The notes: generated by a model from the letters alone, not told the origin. DNA of 64,000 nt from Rhodopseudomonas_A palustris_F (GCF_000013745.1 NC_007925.1:3286001-3350000), one strand, 5' to 3'; positions 1 through 10,144 are shown, counted from the stretch's first letter. Program-made: numbers and translations.

Positions 1-3000
1 GGAGCCGGCAACCAGTACGCGATCGCTGGCGAGCCAGTTCAGGCGAGCGTAGCCCAGAATTGCTTGTTTACCGCCGCCGCCGAGCACGATGTCGGCCGCC
101 TCGAGCGTGAGCCCGAGATCACCGGCGGTCGAGGCCGAACCGGTCGAGGCGTCGGCACCGCTGTTGGCCAGGGTGATGGTGCCGCGTTTGGCGGAGACCT
201 TGGCGGCGCCGCTGCTATCGCCCCGGGCCACCACGGCTGCGTCCAGCGTGAGCCGTTCCATCACCGCGCCGGCATCGAAATTGCCATAGACGCTGATGCC
301 GCCGGTCAGCGCCCTGAGCGTCAGACCGTGCACGTCGCCGAACCGGCCGCTGTTCGCCGCCAAGATCAGGCTCTTGCCGCTGGCGGCCGGCGGGTTGGAG
401 CCAATGGCAATGCTGTGCGCCGTCAGGTTGACCTGGTCGGCGTGCAGATCGTTGGTCTCCAGATTGATTGCGTTGGTCGCTGCGGTCGCCTGCAAAGTCA
501 GGGTGTCGGTCGCAATCCTTGTGCCATTTTCAATCGAGACTCGACCGCTATCGCCGCCTTGCAGGGTGACCGTCCCGGTCACCGCACCTTCGACCGCGGC
601 CGGCAGGCCGGTCACCTTCCCCTTGGTCACATCCGCGAACTGCAAGGTAAGTGCAGACACCGAAGCGCCCGCCGGTCCGGACAACACCAGATCGGGGTCG
701 TTGCTGGCGGCGAACAGCGCGCCGAGCGGGTCCATGGCGCCGCCGCCATAGGCATAATAGGCCAGACTATTGAAGCCGGTGCTGGTTTGCGCAGCGAGGG
801 CTGCCTGCAATTTAGCGAGATCGACCCCGGTGATCGCGGTTCCCGATGAAGCCACCGTTCCGCCCAAGGCCGTGGCGATCTGCTGCGCCGGGGTCGTGCC
901 GGAATTGCTGGGGAAGTAGAACCTGCGTCCGTACCCGTTATGGACCGCGCCGGTGGTTTCGATGACGCTTCCGGCCTTGACCGTGACCACCCCGGTGCCG
1001 GCGATCGGCACATAGACCGGCAATTCGATCAGCACTGTATTTGCCGGATCGGAACCGACTTGCACCGATTGCCTGAGCCGTTGCCACTCCCCGGCGGTCT
1101 TGGCGACCAACAGGATTTCCGGCGCCGTGAACGTCTCGCCCTGGGTGTCGACCAGCACATTGGTCGCCCTTGCGGTGATCAGCGTCCCCGTCGTGGTGTC
1201 GCTGCGCAGGCCGCCGATCAGCACGCTCTCGAAGCCCTCGACCTGGGTGAGATCGAGGCCGACATAGCCGGCCGCAATGTCGTTGTTGACATATTGGGCG
1301 TGGCCGATCACCGCGAGTTGCGGCGCGCTGATGTCCAGTTCGCCGCCGCGCCCGGTGGTGCCGAGGCTGTCTTGTCCCGGCTGGGTCAGGGCGACGCCGG
1401 CGAGCAGGATCGACTGTTGCGCCAGGACCGCAAGGCGCCCGGCATCCATCGGCAGCCGTGGCACGAGACTGCCGTTCTTGGTCGCCAACGCTCTGTAGTA
1501 GCTGTTGGCGCTGCTCAGATTGTATTCGCTGTACTTCCGCCAGACCGCGCTGGTCTGCACCGCGAACAGGCTCTGGCCCGAGGATTGCGTCGCCGACGCG
1601 GTCGACTGCGTGGTGTAGCCGGTGACCAGCACGGTGCCGTCCGGCAGCGTGGTGCCTGATGCGACGTTGCGGCCGATATTGCTGCCGTAATAGACCACGC
1701 GCATCGCGCCCGGCAGGGTGGCGTAATGGGCGGGATAGAGCGTGTAGGTTCCGGCCGCAATGCCGTTGCCGCCGGCGATGGTGATCTGGGTGCCGACCAG
1801 CGGATCGGCGTCGCCGACCATGATGGTTTTGCCGGTGTCCAATGTGAGGGTGCGCAACGTGGTGAAATGGATATCGAACGCCGCGACCGCCGTGCTCTGC
1901 GACGGCACCAGCGCGTAGACCGTCTGTCCAAGCGTCGTTTTATTCAGCGTGTCGCGCGAGCCGCCATTGCCCTGAATCCATTCGATCGCCTGCAGGTCGC
2001 CGCCGCCGCGCAGGTCGATGGTCGAGCCGTCCGCGCGCACCACGTTGGCGCCGTCGAGCACCAGACCCTTGGTGGGCGGCTGCGACATCGGATCGAGATT
2101 GGCGTTGTAGTACCAGTTGGTGCCGTCCAAAGTCGCGCCGTAGGGCACCACCGTGTCGGCGAGCGTGACCGAGGTCAGGCTGCCGGGCTCAAGGGTGACG
2201 CTCTGGGTGATGATGCTCGAAACCGTGCTGTCGGTGTTGCCGAGCGTGATCTTGCCGAGCGGCGCGAACAGATTGCCCGCCTGCTCGATCGCGCTTGCGA
2301 TCACCGTCATGCCGCCCCCGGCGGCCAGCGGAATGGCGGCGTCGCTGCCGGCCGGCGCCAGGAATTTCACCTTGCCCGGCGTCGTGATGGTGAAGTCGAC
2401 CGCGGAAACCGGATAGATCCGCTGCGCCTTGAGCAGAACATCGCCCTTGGAATCCAGGCTGCCCGTGAAGCTGGAGGCGGCGGTCGATGCCCCCGTGCCA
2501 GTCGCAATCGTATTCGAGACTTTCCTAGTACCGAGGCGGATGTCGCCCGAACTGACGAAGTTGGCCTGCGCGAAACCCGATAGGCTGACCGCGCCAAAAA
2601 TGTCGATGGCCTGGCCGCTGATGGTCAACGTGTTGCGGCCGGACGCCGCCGTGCCATTGCCGCCAGTGAGCAGCAGATAGGGCGCATCCAGCGTGACGGT
2701 GCTATTGTCCGTGGTCGTCGACGACGCGATCGTGCCGGCCGCAATGCGGAGCCCAGTTTGCACGTGCCAGTCCAGCGAACCCGAGATGGTCAGCGGGTTG
2801 AAGACCATGTTTGGCCTACCAGTGAACGTCCAGGGAATGTTGTAGGTGCTTCCGGCCACCTCATAGGTCCCGGCGACGACATTGCGCCCGGCCAGCCGGT
2901 TATACGCCGGCAGCTCATCGAACAGCCGGGCCGCGCCGCCAACAGCGGCGCCGCTGTAAAGGTAGATATTATCAAACGGCGCGAGCTGATCGGCGGAGAC

Positions 3001-6000
3001 ATAGAGCGACTGCGGAGCAGACAAATGAGCGTTGACGTCCGTCATATCCTGCCGCAGCAAGATGGAACCGCCGCCGAGAATGAAGGTGCCGTTGTTGGCG
3101 CGTAAATCGGCATGGACAATGCCGTCGGCGCCGAGATATCGACCGCCGGTGGCGACAAAGCTGCCGCCCCAGGCGAAGCCAGTGACGTCGGCGCTGATGG
3201 TGCCGGCGTCGCTCCACGACCACACCGACGTCGAAGTGCCGTGCCCGCCGGCGACCTCAACCAAGCCGGCGGCGCCGGAGACATCGACGATCGCTCCGCG
3301 ATCGGCAACCAGATAGCCTGTGCCCGGAAGGCCATAGGTGTAGTAGAGATAGTGCTTTGTAACATCCGACGTATCGATGAGAACATTGATCGTTCTAAGG
3401 CCGGCCGCTTCGACCGTAAAACTGCCACCCGACAAATAGCTGCCGCCGGTCGAAGGCCCTTTCGGCTCGCCGAACCTGGAATTGGCGACGAAGATGCCCG
3501 ACAGGTCGACCACCGCCTGCGGCCCGAGATAGGTCTTCAGCGCGTTGACCAGCACGGCGCCGCTGGGATCGACGATGCTGCCGAGAAATTGGACGCTTTT
3601 CGCCGCCGCATTGCGCAGCGGATCGGTGACTTTCAACAAGCCATCGATACCACCGAAGGCAATGGCGGATTTCGGGTCCGTCACGATCTTCGAGCCGGTG
3701 TCGAGCAGGATGTTGTCAGCCCTGAGCGTGAGGTTGACCGGCTTGCGCTGGTCGTCCGGAAGGGTCGCCAGTTGCGCCTGCTGGCCGAGCTTGGTGCCGG
3801 TCGCGGTGTCGCTGTAATCGGCGACGCTCGACAGGTTCTGCTGCTGCAGGGCCAGGCTGACGCCGGCCGAGACAATGATGTTGGCGGTGGCGCCGGTCCA
3901 GCCGTCCGCGAGCGACTCGATCGTATAGTCGCCGAACCCGCCGCCGGTGAGCAGCGCGACCGGCAGCGTAGTGGCCACGCCGTTGACGCGAATCGACGAC
4001 GTCTCGCCGGGCTGCAGCGTCCCGCCGATCCGGATCGTATCGAAGGCGACCAGTCTCAGGCCGCCGTTGCTCTCAAATCCATAGCCGCGCAAACTGCCGT
4101 CGAGCTGAAGTACGGCTATAGTACCGGATTCGGGGAATTCGGGTACAGGACTACCACTCTCCCGTGGTCTCCAACTGTTTGACTGGACGATAGCAAGGGA
4201 AACACTACCGGCCTTGCCGGCCATTCCGCCACCGGCGACGGTTTTCGGCTTTCCTTGAGCCGATATATATCCGCCGCTCGACACATCGAGCACGCTGGTC
4301 TTGGCCAGCAAGATGCTGCCCGTGGTGTCAACCTGTTTCGAGTCAATAGCACTACTGTTCAGGTTCGTGCTAATCGAGATGGTGCCGCCGTTGATGAAGG
4401 CCGGCCCGGATGCATCCGTGCCGAAGCGGCCGGTGTCGTTGACGAAGCGGCCGCTGACGTCCAGCGTGCCTTCGACGAAGATATTCGCTGCCACCTTGGA
4501 ATTATTAATCGGCGACGACTGGAACAGTCCACTAACATTATGGAGACCATAGTAATCGGTCTCGAGACTGATCGCGCCGCCCGCGGCCGAGACCGTGCCT
4601 GCGATATCGACGATGCCCGCAGCTTTGACCGAGAAGCTGCCGCCGGCCGCCAGCGACAGCGTGCTGCCGCTCGATACCACGAGGTCGTAGGCCGTGATCG
4701 CGAGCGTGCTCAGCCCGTAGCTCGACAGCGTGTCGGCCGACAGGGTGACGGAATACAGCGGATTCGCCGTGAAATTGTCCGAAGGCGCCGTGCCGATCTG
4801 CACATCCGAAGTCGTGGTCAGCGTCAGCGATCCCTGCAACGGCAGGCTGCCCGCCGCGATCTGCCGCTCGCCCGCCACCGAGCCGAAATACATCGCTCCC
4901 AGCGTCGGCGTCAGCGTCGTCACCGCGACGCCGCCGGCGTTGCGGCCCTCGGTATAGCCGGAGACATAGGTTTGCGTTCCGACGGACCAGGTTTCGGTGA
5001 CGCCCCAGCGCGCATGGTCGACAGTGAACTGGCCGGCGAATCCGACATAGGTCATGTTCGGATCGGCGTTGGTCATGTTGTAGATGCGGCCGTCGATCCC
5101 GAGCAGCCGCGTCACCGGCACCACGCCGGGCAGGAATGTGACGCTGCCGCCGGCCACGTTGATCACCGCGCCGGTGGTCTGGACCGTGCCGGCAGATGCG
5201 CCAGTGCTCAGGCTGACCTGGCCGCCCACCGTCATCAGCTGGTAGATGCTCCGGCCGACCGCGTTGACATAGCCGCTGGCGTCCGCCAGCGGCGTGCCGA
5301 CCCAGCTGGTGCCGTCGGCGCGGGTGCCGGAGGCGCGGATGTCGATCCACAAGGTCTTACCGTATAGCACGCCATCGCGCTGCAGCGGCATGTCGGCGAA
5401 TTCGGCGCGCGGCTGGAACGAAATGAAATTGTAGCTCGCCGGCAGTTCGACATTCTGCAGCCCGGCGACGTCGATCGTCGCGCCGGGATTGAGCAGGATT
5501 GACACCCCGGCGTTGCTGCCATTGGAAGCAATGTTGCCTTGGGTGCCGCCCTGGGCGAACAGCGAGCCGATACCACTCCCAAGCGTCTTAACCGCCACCT
5601 GGGCCGACGGCGCCGAGACCAGCCCGCTTGATCCGAGCGTCATCTCACCCTTGGCGCTCAATTCGATATAGGCCGGCGTAAAGCTTTGCACCGTGCTGCC
5701 GCTGCTCGATCCGCTCGGCAGCGGATCGGCGCCGTCGTCGAATGGCAGGCTGGAGATCACGCCGTTCAGGGTGACGCTGGTGGCCGCGCGCAGCAGCACC
5801 ATGCTGTTGCGGTCGATGCTGGTATCGACCGAGATCACGCCCTGAATGAGGGTGCCTGAGGCATCTCGCAGCGAGCCGCCGCCGGGATTGTTGATGGCGA
5901 TTTTGTCGCCGTTCATGATCACGATGCCGCGCGAGGCCTCGATCAGGCCGTCATGGGTAACCGCGCCGGTCCCGGCCAAGTAGTTAAAACCGCCTTGAAC

Positions 6001-7152
6001 CGTGGGGTACCCTGAGGAGTCATAAGCCGAACCGAACTGGGAAAGCATGAATTCGGTGCCACGGAATGTCAGCGCATTGCCGTCCGCATCGGTGCCCAGC
6101 ACCGCGGTCGGCAGCGCTGAGTAGCCGTTCGGGATCAGATCGATGATGCGCGCCGCCACCATCCCGACCTCGCCGGTGGGCACGGTGAGCAGACCGGAAT
6201 TGCTGACGTTCTTGCCGAATAGATAGATCGAGCCCGGCGAACCGAGCGCGGCAATGTCGGTGCGGATATTGGCGGTGATCGAGGCGCCGCGTTCGACCGT
6301 GACATCGCCGGGCAGGAATTTCGTTGCGGCGCCAACGCTCGCATCCGGATCCAGCACCGAGAAGGAATTCAGATTTCCGATGCCGGTGTTGAAAAAGTAC
6401 TGGTCGCGCGCGGTGAGATCGGTGCCGAGTTTGCCGATGTCGAGGCTGGAGGCCACCAAAGTGTGGACGTTGACCTGCGCGCCGGCGCCGAAGACGATGC
6501 CGTTGCGGTTGATCAGATAGACCGCGCCGAGCGCGTTGATCTGGCCCAGGATCTTGCTCGGCGCCCCGGAGGGATCGAGCACCCGATTCAACGCGATCCA
6601 GTCCGACGCCCTCTGGTTGAAGTTCACCGTGGTCTTGGCGCCGACGTTGAACGTATCCCAGTAAAAAATCGCCTTGGCCTGGGTCTGGTTGATATCGACC
6701 GTGACCTGGGACCCGTTGCTGGTCTGCACCGGCAGATCGCCAGAGAGCGTCCAGGCGGTGGTGCCGGCCCTGATCCCGGCAGACGGATCGGCGGCGGTGC
6801 CGCCGAACGGCATCAGCCCCCCGGTGGCCAGGCCGTTCGCTACCGATGAGGACGAAGCCCGGGCCGCCGCGGCAGCGTCCGCCTGGAATTTTCGCGCCGC
6901 CGCCAGCGCCGCCGCGGCGCGGGCCAGCGCGGCCTGTGCCTGCGTCGCCGCTGCCGAGGCTTGCTGGGCCGCCGCCGCGACCGCCTGCTGCGCCGCCACT
7001 GTCGAGCCGACAGATCCGCCGGGGGTGAGGCCGCGCGCCGCGCCCGGATTGCTGCCGAGCATCAGCGCCAACAGGCTGACGCCGCCGAGTAGCGCAGCGT
7101 CGAGAGCCCGTCGCAAACGGCCAGAACGAATGAGTATTTCGCGATCGGCCAT
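1..7152 (-). CDS. Giant filamentous-haemagglutinin-family exoprotein (3' end outside window)
   Basis: An open frame runs without a stop from an ATG at 7152 (GGAG six bases upstream) to the window edge, at least 2,384 codons. Residues 1-40 look like a signal peptide (basic start, then a Leu-rich core ending GAARG). Residues 50-100 are almost entirely Ala/Gln and probably helical. A two-partner-secretion type domain follows at about 130-240, with the motifs YWDTFNVG, NRNGIVFGAGAQVNVHTLVA and an NQ pair typical of FHA N-termini. The rest is Gly/Ser/Thr-rich and repetitive with IDVSG-like strands, as in right-handed beta-helix adhesins. I would expect secretion to the surface and a role in adhesion or biofilm. 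No TpsB transporter is visible; the gene lies instead in a type II secretion locus. The long plus-strand ORFs inside it are antisense shadows. Family assignment is firm; export route and C-terminal domains are unknown. Confidence 0.85.
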   Translation of the reverse strand, partial: MADREILIRSGRLRRALDAALLGGVSLLALMLGSNPGAARGLTPGGSVGSTVAAQQAVAAAAQQASAAATQAQAALARAAAALAAARKFQADAAAAARASSSSVANGLATGGLMPFGGTAADPSAGIRAGTTAWTLSGDLPVQTSNGSQVTVDINQTQAKAIFYWDTFNVGAKTTVNFNQRASDWIALNRVLDPSGAPSKILGQINALGAVYLINRNGIVFGAGAQVNVHTLVASSLDIGKLGTDLTARDQYFFNTGIGNLNSFSVLDPDASVGAATKFLPGDVTVERGASITANIRTDIAALGSPGSIYLFGKNVSNSGLLTVPTGEVGMVAARIIDLIPNGYSALPTAVLGTDADGNALTFRGTEFMLSQFGSAYDSSGYPTVQGGFNYLAGTGAVTHDGLIEASRGIVIMNGDKIAINNPGGGSLRDASGTLIQGVISVDTSIDRNSMVLLRAATSVTLNGVISSLPFDDGADPLPSGSSSGSTVQSFTPAYIELSAKGEMTLGSSGLVSAPSAQVAVKTLGSGIGSLFAQGGTQGNIASNGSNAGVSILLNPGATIDVAGLQNVELPASYNFISFQPRAEFADMPLQRDGVLYGKTLWIDIRASGTRADGTSWVGTPLADASGYVNAVGRSIYQLMTVGGQVSLSTGASAGTVQTTGAVINVAGGSVTFLPGVVPVTRLLGIDGRIYNMTNADPNMTYVGFAGQFTVDHARWGVTETWSVGTQTYVSGYTEGRNAGGVAVTTLTPTLGAMYFGSVAGERQIAAGSLPLQGSLTLTTTSDVQIGTAPSDNFTANPLYSVTLSADTLSSYGLSTLAITAYDLVVSSGSTLSLAAGGSFSVKAAGIVDIAGTVSAAGGAISLETDYYGLHNVSGLFQSSPINNSKVAANIFVEGTLDVSGRFVNDTGRFGTDASGPAFINGGTISISTNLNSSAIDSKQVDTTGSILLAKTSVLDVSSGGYISAQGKPKTVAGGGMAGKAGSVSLAIVQSNSWRPRESGSPVPEFPESGTIAVLQLDGSLRGYGFESNGGLRLVAFDTIRIGGTLQPGETSSIRVNGVATTLPVALLTGGGFGDYTIESLADGWTGATANIIVSAGVSLALQQQNLSSVADYSDTATGTKLGQQAQLATLPDDQRKPVNLTLRADNILLDTGSKIVTDPKSAIAFGGIDGLLKVTDPLRNAAAKSVQFLGSIVDPSGAVLVNALKTYLGPQAVVDLSGIFVANSRFGEPKGPSTGGSYLSGGSFTVEAAGLRTINVLIDTSDVTKHYLYYTYGLPGTGYLVADRGAIVDVSGAAGLVEVAGGHGTSTSVWSWSDAGTISADVTGFAWGGSFVATGGRYLGADGIVHADLRANNGTFILGGGSILLRQDMTDVNAHLSAPQSLYVSADQLAPFDNIYLYSGAAVGGAARLFDELPAYNRLAGRNVVAGTYEVAGSTYNIPWTFTGRPNMVFNPLTISGSLDWHVQTGLRIAAGTIASSTTTDNSTVTLDAPYLLLTGGNGTAASGRNTLTISGQAIDIFGAVSLSGFAQANFVSSGDIRLGTRKVSNTIATGTGASTAASSFTGSLDSKGDVLLKAQRIYPVSAVDFTITTPGKVKFLAPAGSDAAIPLAAGGGMTVIASAIEQAGNLFAPLGKITLGNTDSTVSSIITQSVTLEPGSLTSVTLADTVVPYGATLDGTNWYYNANLDPMSQPPTKGLVLDGANVVRADGSTIDLRGGGDLQAIEWIQGNGGSRDTLNKTTLGQTVYALVPSQSTAVAAFDIHFTTLRTLTLDTGKTIMVGDADPLVGTQITIAGGNGIAAGTYTLYPAHYATLPGAMRVVYYGSNIGRNVASGTTLPDGTVLVTGYTTQSTASATQSSGQSLFAVQTSAVWRKYSEYNLSSANSYYRALATKNGSLVPRLPMDAGRLAVLAQQSILLAGVALTQPGQDSLGTTGRGGELDISAPQLAVIGHAQYVNNDIAAGYVGLDLTQVEGFESVLIGGLRSDTTTGTLITARATNVLVDTQGETFTAPEILLVAKTAGEWQRLRQSVQVGSDPANTVLIELPVYVPIAGTGVVTVKAGSVIETTGAVHNGYGRRFYFPSNSGTTPAQQIATALGGTVASSGTAITGVDLAKLQAALAAQTSTGFNSLAYYAYGGGAMDPLGALFAASNDPDLVLSGPAGASVSALTLQFADVTKGKVTGLPAAVEGAVTGTVTLQGGDSGRVSIENGTRIATDTLTLQATAATNAINLETNDLHADQVNLTAHSIAIGSNPPAASGKSLILAANSGRFGDVHGLTLRALTGGISVYGNFDAGAVMERLTLDAAVVARGDSSGAAKVSAKRGTITLANSGADASTGSASTAGDLGLTLEAADIVLGGGGKQAILGYARLNWLASDRVLVAGS

Positions 7153-7250
7153 GCTGGCTCCTGATGCTTAAACCCGCCCCCTAGCGGGGCGCGGACGGTC
7201 GCAACCGCGCCCGGCATTTACCGATCGTTTGTTAACATTGGTATGAACGA

Positions 7251-7256
7251 ATTATA
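7251..7256 (-). promoter_or_regulatory. Possible -10 box for the haemagglutinin gene
   Basis: On the minus strand these bases read TATAAT, a perfect sigma-70 -10 hexamer about 100 bases before the ATG at 7152. I see no good -35 at 17 bases. A short GC hairpin (GCCCC/GGGGC, 7176-7190) would lie in the leader. Confidence 0.3.
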
Positions 7257-7439
7257 TCACGCGACCTCCGCGACGCCTCGTCGCACGCCTGTACACAGCC
7301 TTTTGCGGCGCACGGCGCCTCGCCCGCCGATGGTGGGGCGCTGCGTTCAGTCCGTCGTATTTGTCAGGCGTTATGGTGGATTAAGTTACCGTCGCCGACG
7401 CTCACATCGACCAACCGCCCGGTGATCGCGCGCAGCGCC

Positions 7440-8192
7440 CTAAGGCAGCCGCACCTTCTGAACCCGGTTAGCGGGCGGCGGTCGCGGACTAAGCACCGGC
7501 GGCTCAATGATTTGCGCGGCGTCGGTCGGCGCAGCCGACGCTGCACTCGGCCGCGGCGGCGGTGAATTCCGGCCGGGCGGATTTGGGCTATTCGCCGGCA
7601 AGGACGATGACGGCGGAGCCGCCACGTTCGCGCGGCCCGCTGGCGGCACGGCACCGGCCTTGCTCATGTCGGGCTGCGGCAAGTCCAGCACGGCGTTTTG
7701 CAAGCCCCGGCCCAACACCGCCTGTCGTGGCCGGACCGCGCGCAGCACCCAGCCTTTGTGAGTCTCGCCGATTTTCAGCCGCACCACGCTCTTGTCAGCC
7801 TGATTCACGAACAAGCCGATGCTTGCGACCCCTCCCCCAGCCACGGTTCCGACCAGCGACAATTGCGGCTGGTCGGGTTCAGCGGGCTTGGGCGGCGTCG
7901 CCGCCGGCGCGGGGGCCGGCTTGGCGACCACGGCCGGGCGGCGCGACGGCGCAAACAGCGGGCGCTCCCGGGTCGCGGTCAAGCGCGCCAGCGGGATCGC
8001 CCACAACGGATTGCCGACCGGCGCGCGCGCCGCAGCCGGGGTCGCCGGCTTCGGTATCGGTTTCGACGCCAACATCTCCTCATGAGCATCCGCGGTCAAC
8101 GGCGCGGTCACCGCCAGCGTCTCGGCGTTGCTCAGTAGCAAACCGATCAGCACAATCACGGACCCGCGCACCGCCATTTCTAAGCCTGTCAT
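7440..8192 (-). CDS. gspN: Type II secretion system protein N-like (GspN/GspC family)
   Basis: A 250-residue protein with one N-terminal membrane segment (about 5-25), a Pro/Ala-rich periplasmic linker and a conserved core. The core contains NPLWAIPLARLTATRERPLFAPSRRPP-like sequence and then a beta-rich block (LSLVGTVAGGG, VVRLKIGETHKGW) resembling the HR domain of GspC/GspN proteins, which link the inner-membrane platform to the secretin. The tail is Pro/Ser-rich. I chose the ATG at 8192 because the membrane segment begins just after it; a TTG at 8243 would add 17 residues. The gene is separated from gspE-M by the isomerase and PstS-like genes, and it precedes the haemagglutinin gene on the same strand. 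No separate GspC is seen, so it may serve that role. Confidence 0.7.
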   Translation of the reverse strand: MTGLEMAVRGSVIVLIGLLLSNAETLAVTAPLTADAHEEMLASKPIPKPATPAAARAPVGNPLWAIPLARLTATRERPLFAPSRRPAVVAKPAPAPAATPPKPAEPDQPQLSLVGTVAGGGVASIGLFVNQADKSVVRLKIGETHKGWVLRAVRPRQAVLGRGLQNAVLDLPQPDMSKAGAVPPAGRANVAAPPSSSLPANSPNPPGRNSPPPRPSAASAAPTDAAQIIEPPVLSPRPPPANRVQKVRLP

Positions 8193-8280
8193 TTTGCGCC
8201 GGCGGAAGCGCGCTCCCGGCCTAACGTCGATCGATCCGCGCAATCCCCGACGGTCGTTGATCGCACCCCACCCGCATCAT

Positions 8281-8365
8281 CATGGCCGGGCTTAATCCCG
8301 GCCTCCACGTCCTTGATGTCGCGAGCCGCTCAGACGTGGATGCCCGGCACAGGACCGGGCATGAC
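8281..8365. repeat. Palindromic intergenic repeat (CATGGCCGGG...CCCGGGCATGACG type)
   Basis: The element begins CATGGCCGGGCTT and ends with ACCGGGCATGACG. It contains paired arms TCCACGTC (8304-8311) and GACGTGGA (8333-8340), so the whole can fold into a cruciform. From memory this resembles a common extragenic repeat of Bradyrhizobium and Rhodopseudomonas. An 83-codon ORF across it is not a credible gene. Confidence 0.7.
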
Positions 8366-8541
8366 GAACGAAAGTTCACGGCTCTTGTACTTTTGCCGCG
8401 CGCCCGCATCATGAGCCGCAAGCAACGAGATTTTATGCTAACTGTCAATGTTATTCGTAATGTGACATCGGCCAGGCGTAATGACCGCGCGACAATGCAA
8501 CACGACCGCCGAGCGTCCGACGCCGATGACTAAAACGCAAT

Positions 8542-8566
8542 GTGCACCCGGCATTGCCGGGTGCAC
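8542..8566 (-). terminator. Probable intrinsic terminator after the PstS-like gene
   Basis: A near-perfect palindrome: GTGCACCCGGCA pairs with TGCCGGGTGCAC around a tiny loop. On the minus strand it is followed six bases later by a TTTT run. It lies 46 bases after the stop of the gene at 8612-10144. Confidence 0.55.
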
Positions 8567-8611
8567 ACGCTCACATTTTGTTCGTCGCTCGGCTGAAGAT
8601 CCGCAATCGGA

Positions 8612-10144
8612 TCATTTGGCGCCGGTCTTGCCGACGCAGCCGCCGACACCGGTGTAGTTCGGGCCGTTAGCCGTGTCATTCAAGAGTGCGTAGACCTCGG
8701 TACGCCATTGCGCCGGCAGCGGAGCGAAGCCGTTATTGTCGAGGATCGCCGTGGCGACAGCCCCGGCGTTATCGTTATAAAGATAGTCCAGGAAGGAGCG
8801 GAACTTGCCGAACGCGTCGTTCCCGGTGTGCTGCGCGTAGCACTGGTACATTTCGAACCAGGTGAAGCCGGAGATCGGGTACGCGCCCTCCACAACCGGG
8901 TTCGGAACCACGCCCTGCAGGCTCCACGCCAGCGGATTGGCGCGGCTGCTGGCGTTGAACTGCGGAATCGCGGACGCCATCGCGATCCGCGCGGTTTCCG
9001 CGGTCGGCGCCCGGAACTGACCGGTGCCGGCAGTGATATCCCATTGCGACTGGACGTTCGCCACCGGACTGCCGCCGACCCGGACCGGTGCCCAGTAATC
9101 GACCGACGCGTAGCCGATGGTGCCGTAGCCGCTGGGCAAGGTGGATCCTACCCGACTGGCGACCCCACCACTGCCGGACGCGCTGGCGAAGTGGCCACCG
9201 CCCGGATTCGCAACGGCGGTGCCGCATTGGTCGGTGGTGAACTGATCAGGCCAGTTGTTCTGGTTCGCACCGCGCGCCACCGGAAGCGGGCACGCGGAGG
9301 TGCCGGAGGAGCGGTCCGTCCACGGGAACGCGTAGGACACCACGGTGGTGTCGGTCTCGTTGTTCGGTCCGAACTCGAACTGGCACTGCGTCGCCAGCGC
9401 GTTGCTGAACAGGAAGGTGGTGCCGCTGCCGTCCGAGCGATGGACGAAAGTGATGTTGCCGGCGCCAAGAACGCCGCCGTTGTCTGCGGTCAGGATCGCA
9501 TTATTCCACTGGGTGATGTGGCCCGACACGATGCCGCACAGCGCCTTGCGCGACAGGTTCAGACCGCCGGCAAGCGTGTTGAGCGGGTTGCCGGCGCCGT
9601 CCGTGCCATTGTACCCTAGCCCGACGGCGCCGATCAACGCAGGAATCTGGATTAGATTGCCGAAGGTGGCATTGTTGCCGCGCGCAGTCCACGCCGCAAC
9701 GTCGGAGGACGTCACCACGTCATCGCTGCCGATGAACTGAACACCATCGTAATCGGCGAGGCTTTCAGCGATACTCGGATCGGTCCACGGAATCGAACTG
9801 GACGGCGCGCTGGCCTGGGTCGGATCGTTGGTCCGCAGCACCAATTTGCCGTTCCCCGACCCGGTGCCGGCGTAGAGGATCAAACCGCCGGTGCCGCTGT
9901 TGAGGACGCCACTGGCGCCGCTGTTAAAACCGGGACAGCTCGCAGCCTTGGCGAGAGGTCCGGGCTTGCCGGCACTGCCCTGCGCCTGGTCGAACAAACA
10001 ATCGGCCAGCTGCCGATACGCGATCTGCGGAAACGTCGCGCCGACGCCGAACGCATAGGACTGCTGGGCGTTGGCGGATTCCGACGCGACGCCGACGCAG
10101 GCGAACGCAACCGAGCCCATGAGTAACGCCTTCAAGTTACACAT
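8612..10144 (-). CDS. PstS-like phosphate/anion-binding periplasmic-fold protein
   Basis: A 510-residue protein with a signal peptide ending SANAQQ near residue 28. The mature part has PstS-family marks: an early GVGATFPQIAYRQ block, IGSDDVVTSS, and the ligand-loop motif HRSDGSGTTFLFS, where PstS has a TRSDGSGT-like sequence. Several Cys residues suggest disulfides, so it folds outside the cytoplasm. The ATG at 10144 has AGGAGG eight bases upstream. No pstCAB genes are nearby, so it is probably not part of an ABC importer. PstS/DING-like proteins are known substrates of Hxc-type T2SS in Pseudomonas. Its position inside this T2SS locus makes it a candidate secreted substrate, which is an inference. 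The ligand is not proven. Confidence 0.75.
   Translation of the reverse strand: MCNLKALLMGSVAFACVGVASESANAQQSYAFGVGATFPQIAYRQLADCLFDQAQGSAGKPGPLAKAASCPGFNSGASGVLNSGTGGLILYAGTGSGNGKLVLRTNDPTQASAPSSSIPWTDPSIAESLADYDGVQFIGSDDVVTSSDVAAWTARGNNATFGNLIQIPALIGAVGLGYNGTDGAGNPLNTLAGGLNLSRKALCGIVSGHITQWNNAILTADNGGVLGAGNITFVHRSDGSGTTFLFSNALATQCQFEFGPNNETDTTVVSYAFPWTDRSSGTSACPLPVARGANQNNWPDQFTTDQCGTAVANPGGGHFASASGSGGVASRVGSTLPSGYGTIGYASVDYWAPVRVGGSPVANVQSQWDITAGTGQFRAPTAETARIAMASAIPQFNASSRANPLAWSLQGVVPNPVVEGAYPISGFTWFEMYQCYAQHTGNDAFGKFRSFLDYLYNDNAGAVATAILDNNGFAPLPAQWRTEVYALLNDTANGPNYTGVGGCVGKTGAK

Larger units (their letters stand above)
8193..8611. other. Intergenic region between gspN and the PstS-like gene
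   Basis: About 420 bases without a credible gene. It holds the palindromic repeat at 8281-8365 and the terminator at 8542-8566. Any promoter for gspN should lie here, but I could not pick a convincing -35/-10 pair. Confidence 0.6.

Noticed and set aside
64..6849. Several long plus-strand ORFs (for example 3112-4182 and 4255-5367)
   Set aside because: They lie antisense and codon-aligned to the continuous minus-strand haemagglutinin frame and have Arg/His/Gln-rich, domain-free translations.
8435..8470. A Pho-box-like CTGTCAA...GTGACAT sequence
   Set aside because: Only one half-site matches and the 11-base periodicity of PhoB boxes is absent.
8282..8533. An 83-codon plus-strand ORF
   Set aside because: Its first third is the palindromic intergenic repeat and it lacks any conserved pattern or good ribosome site.
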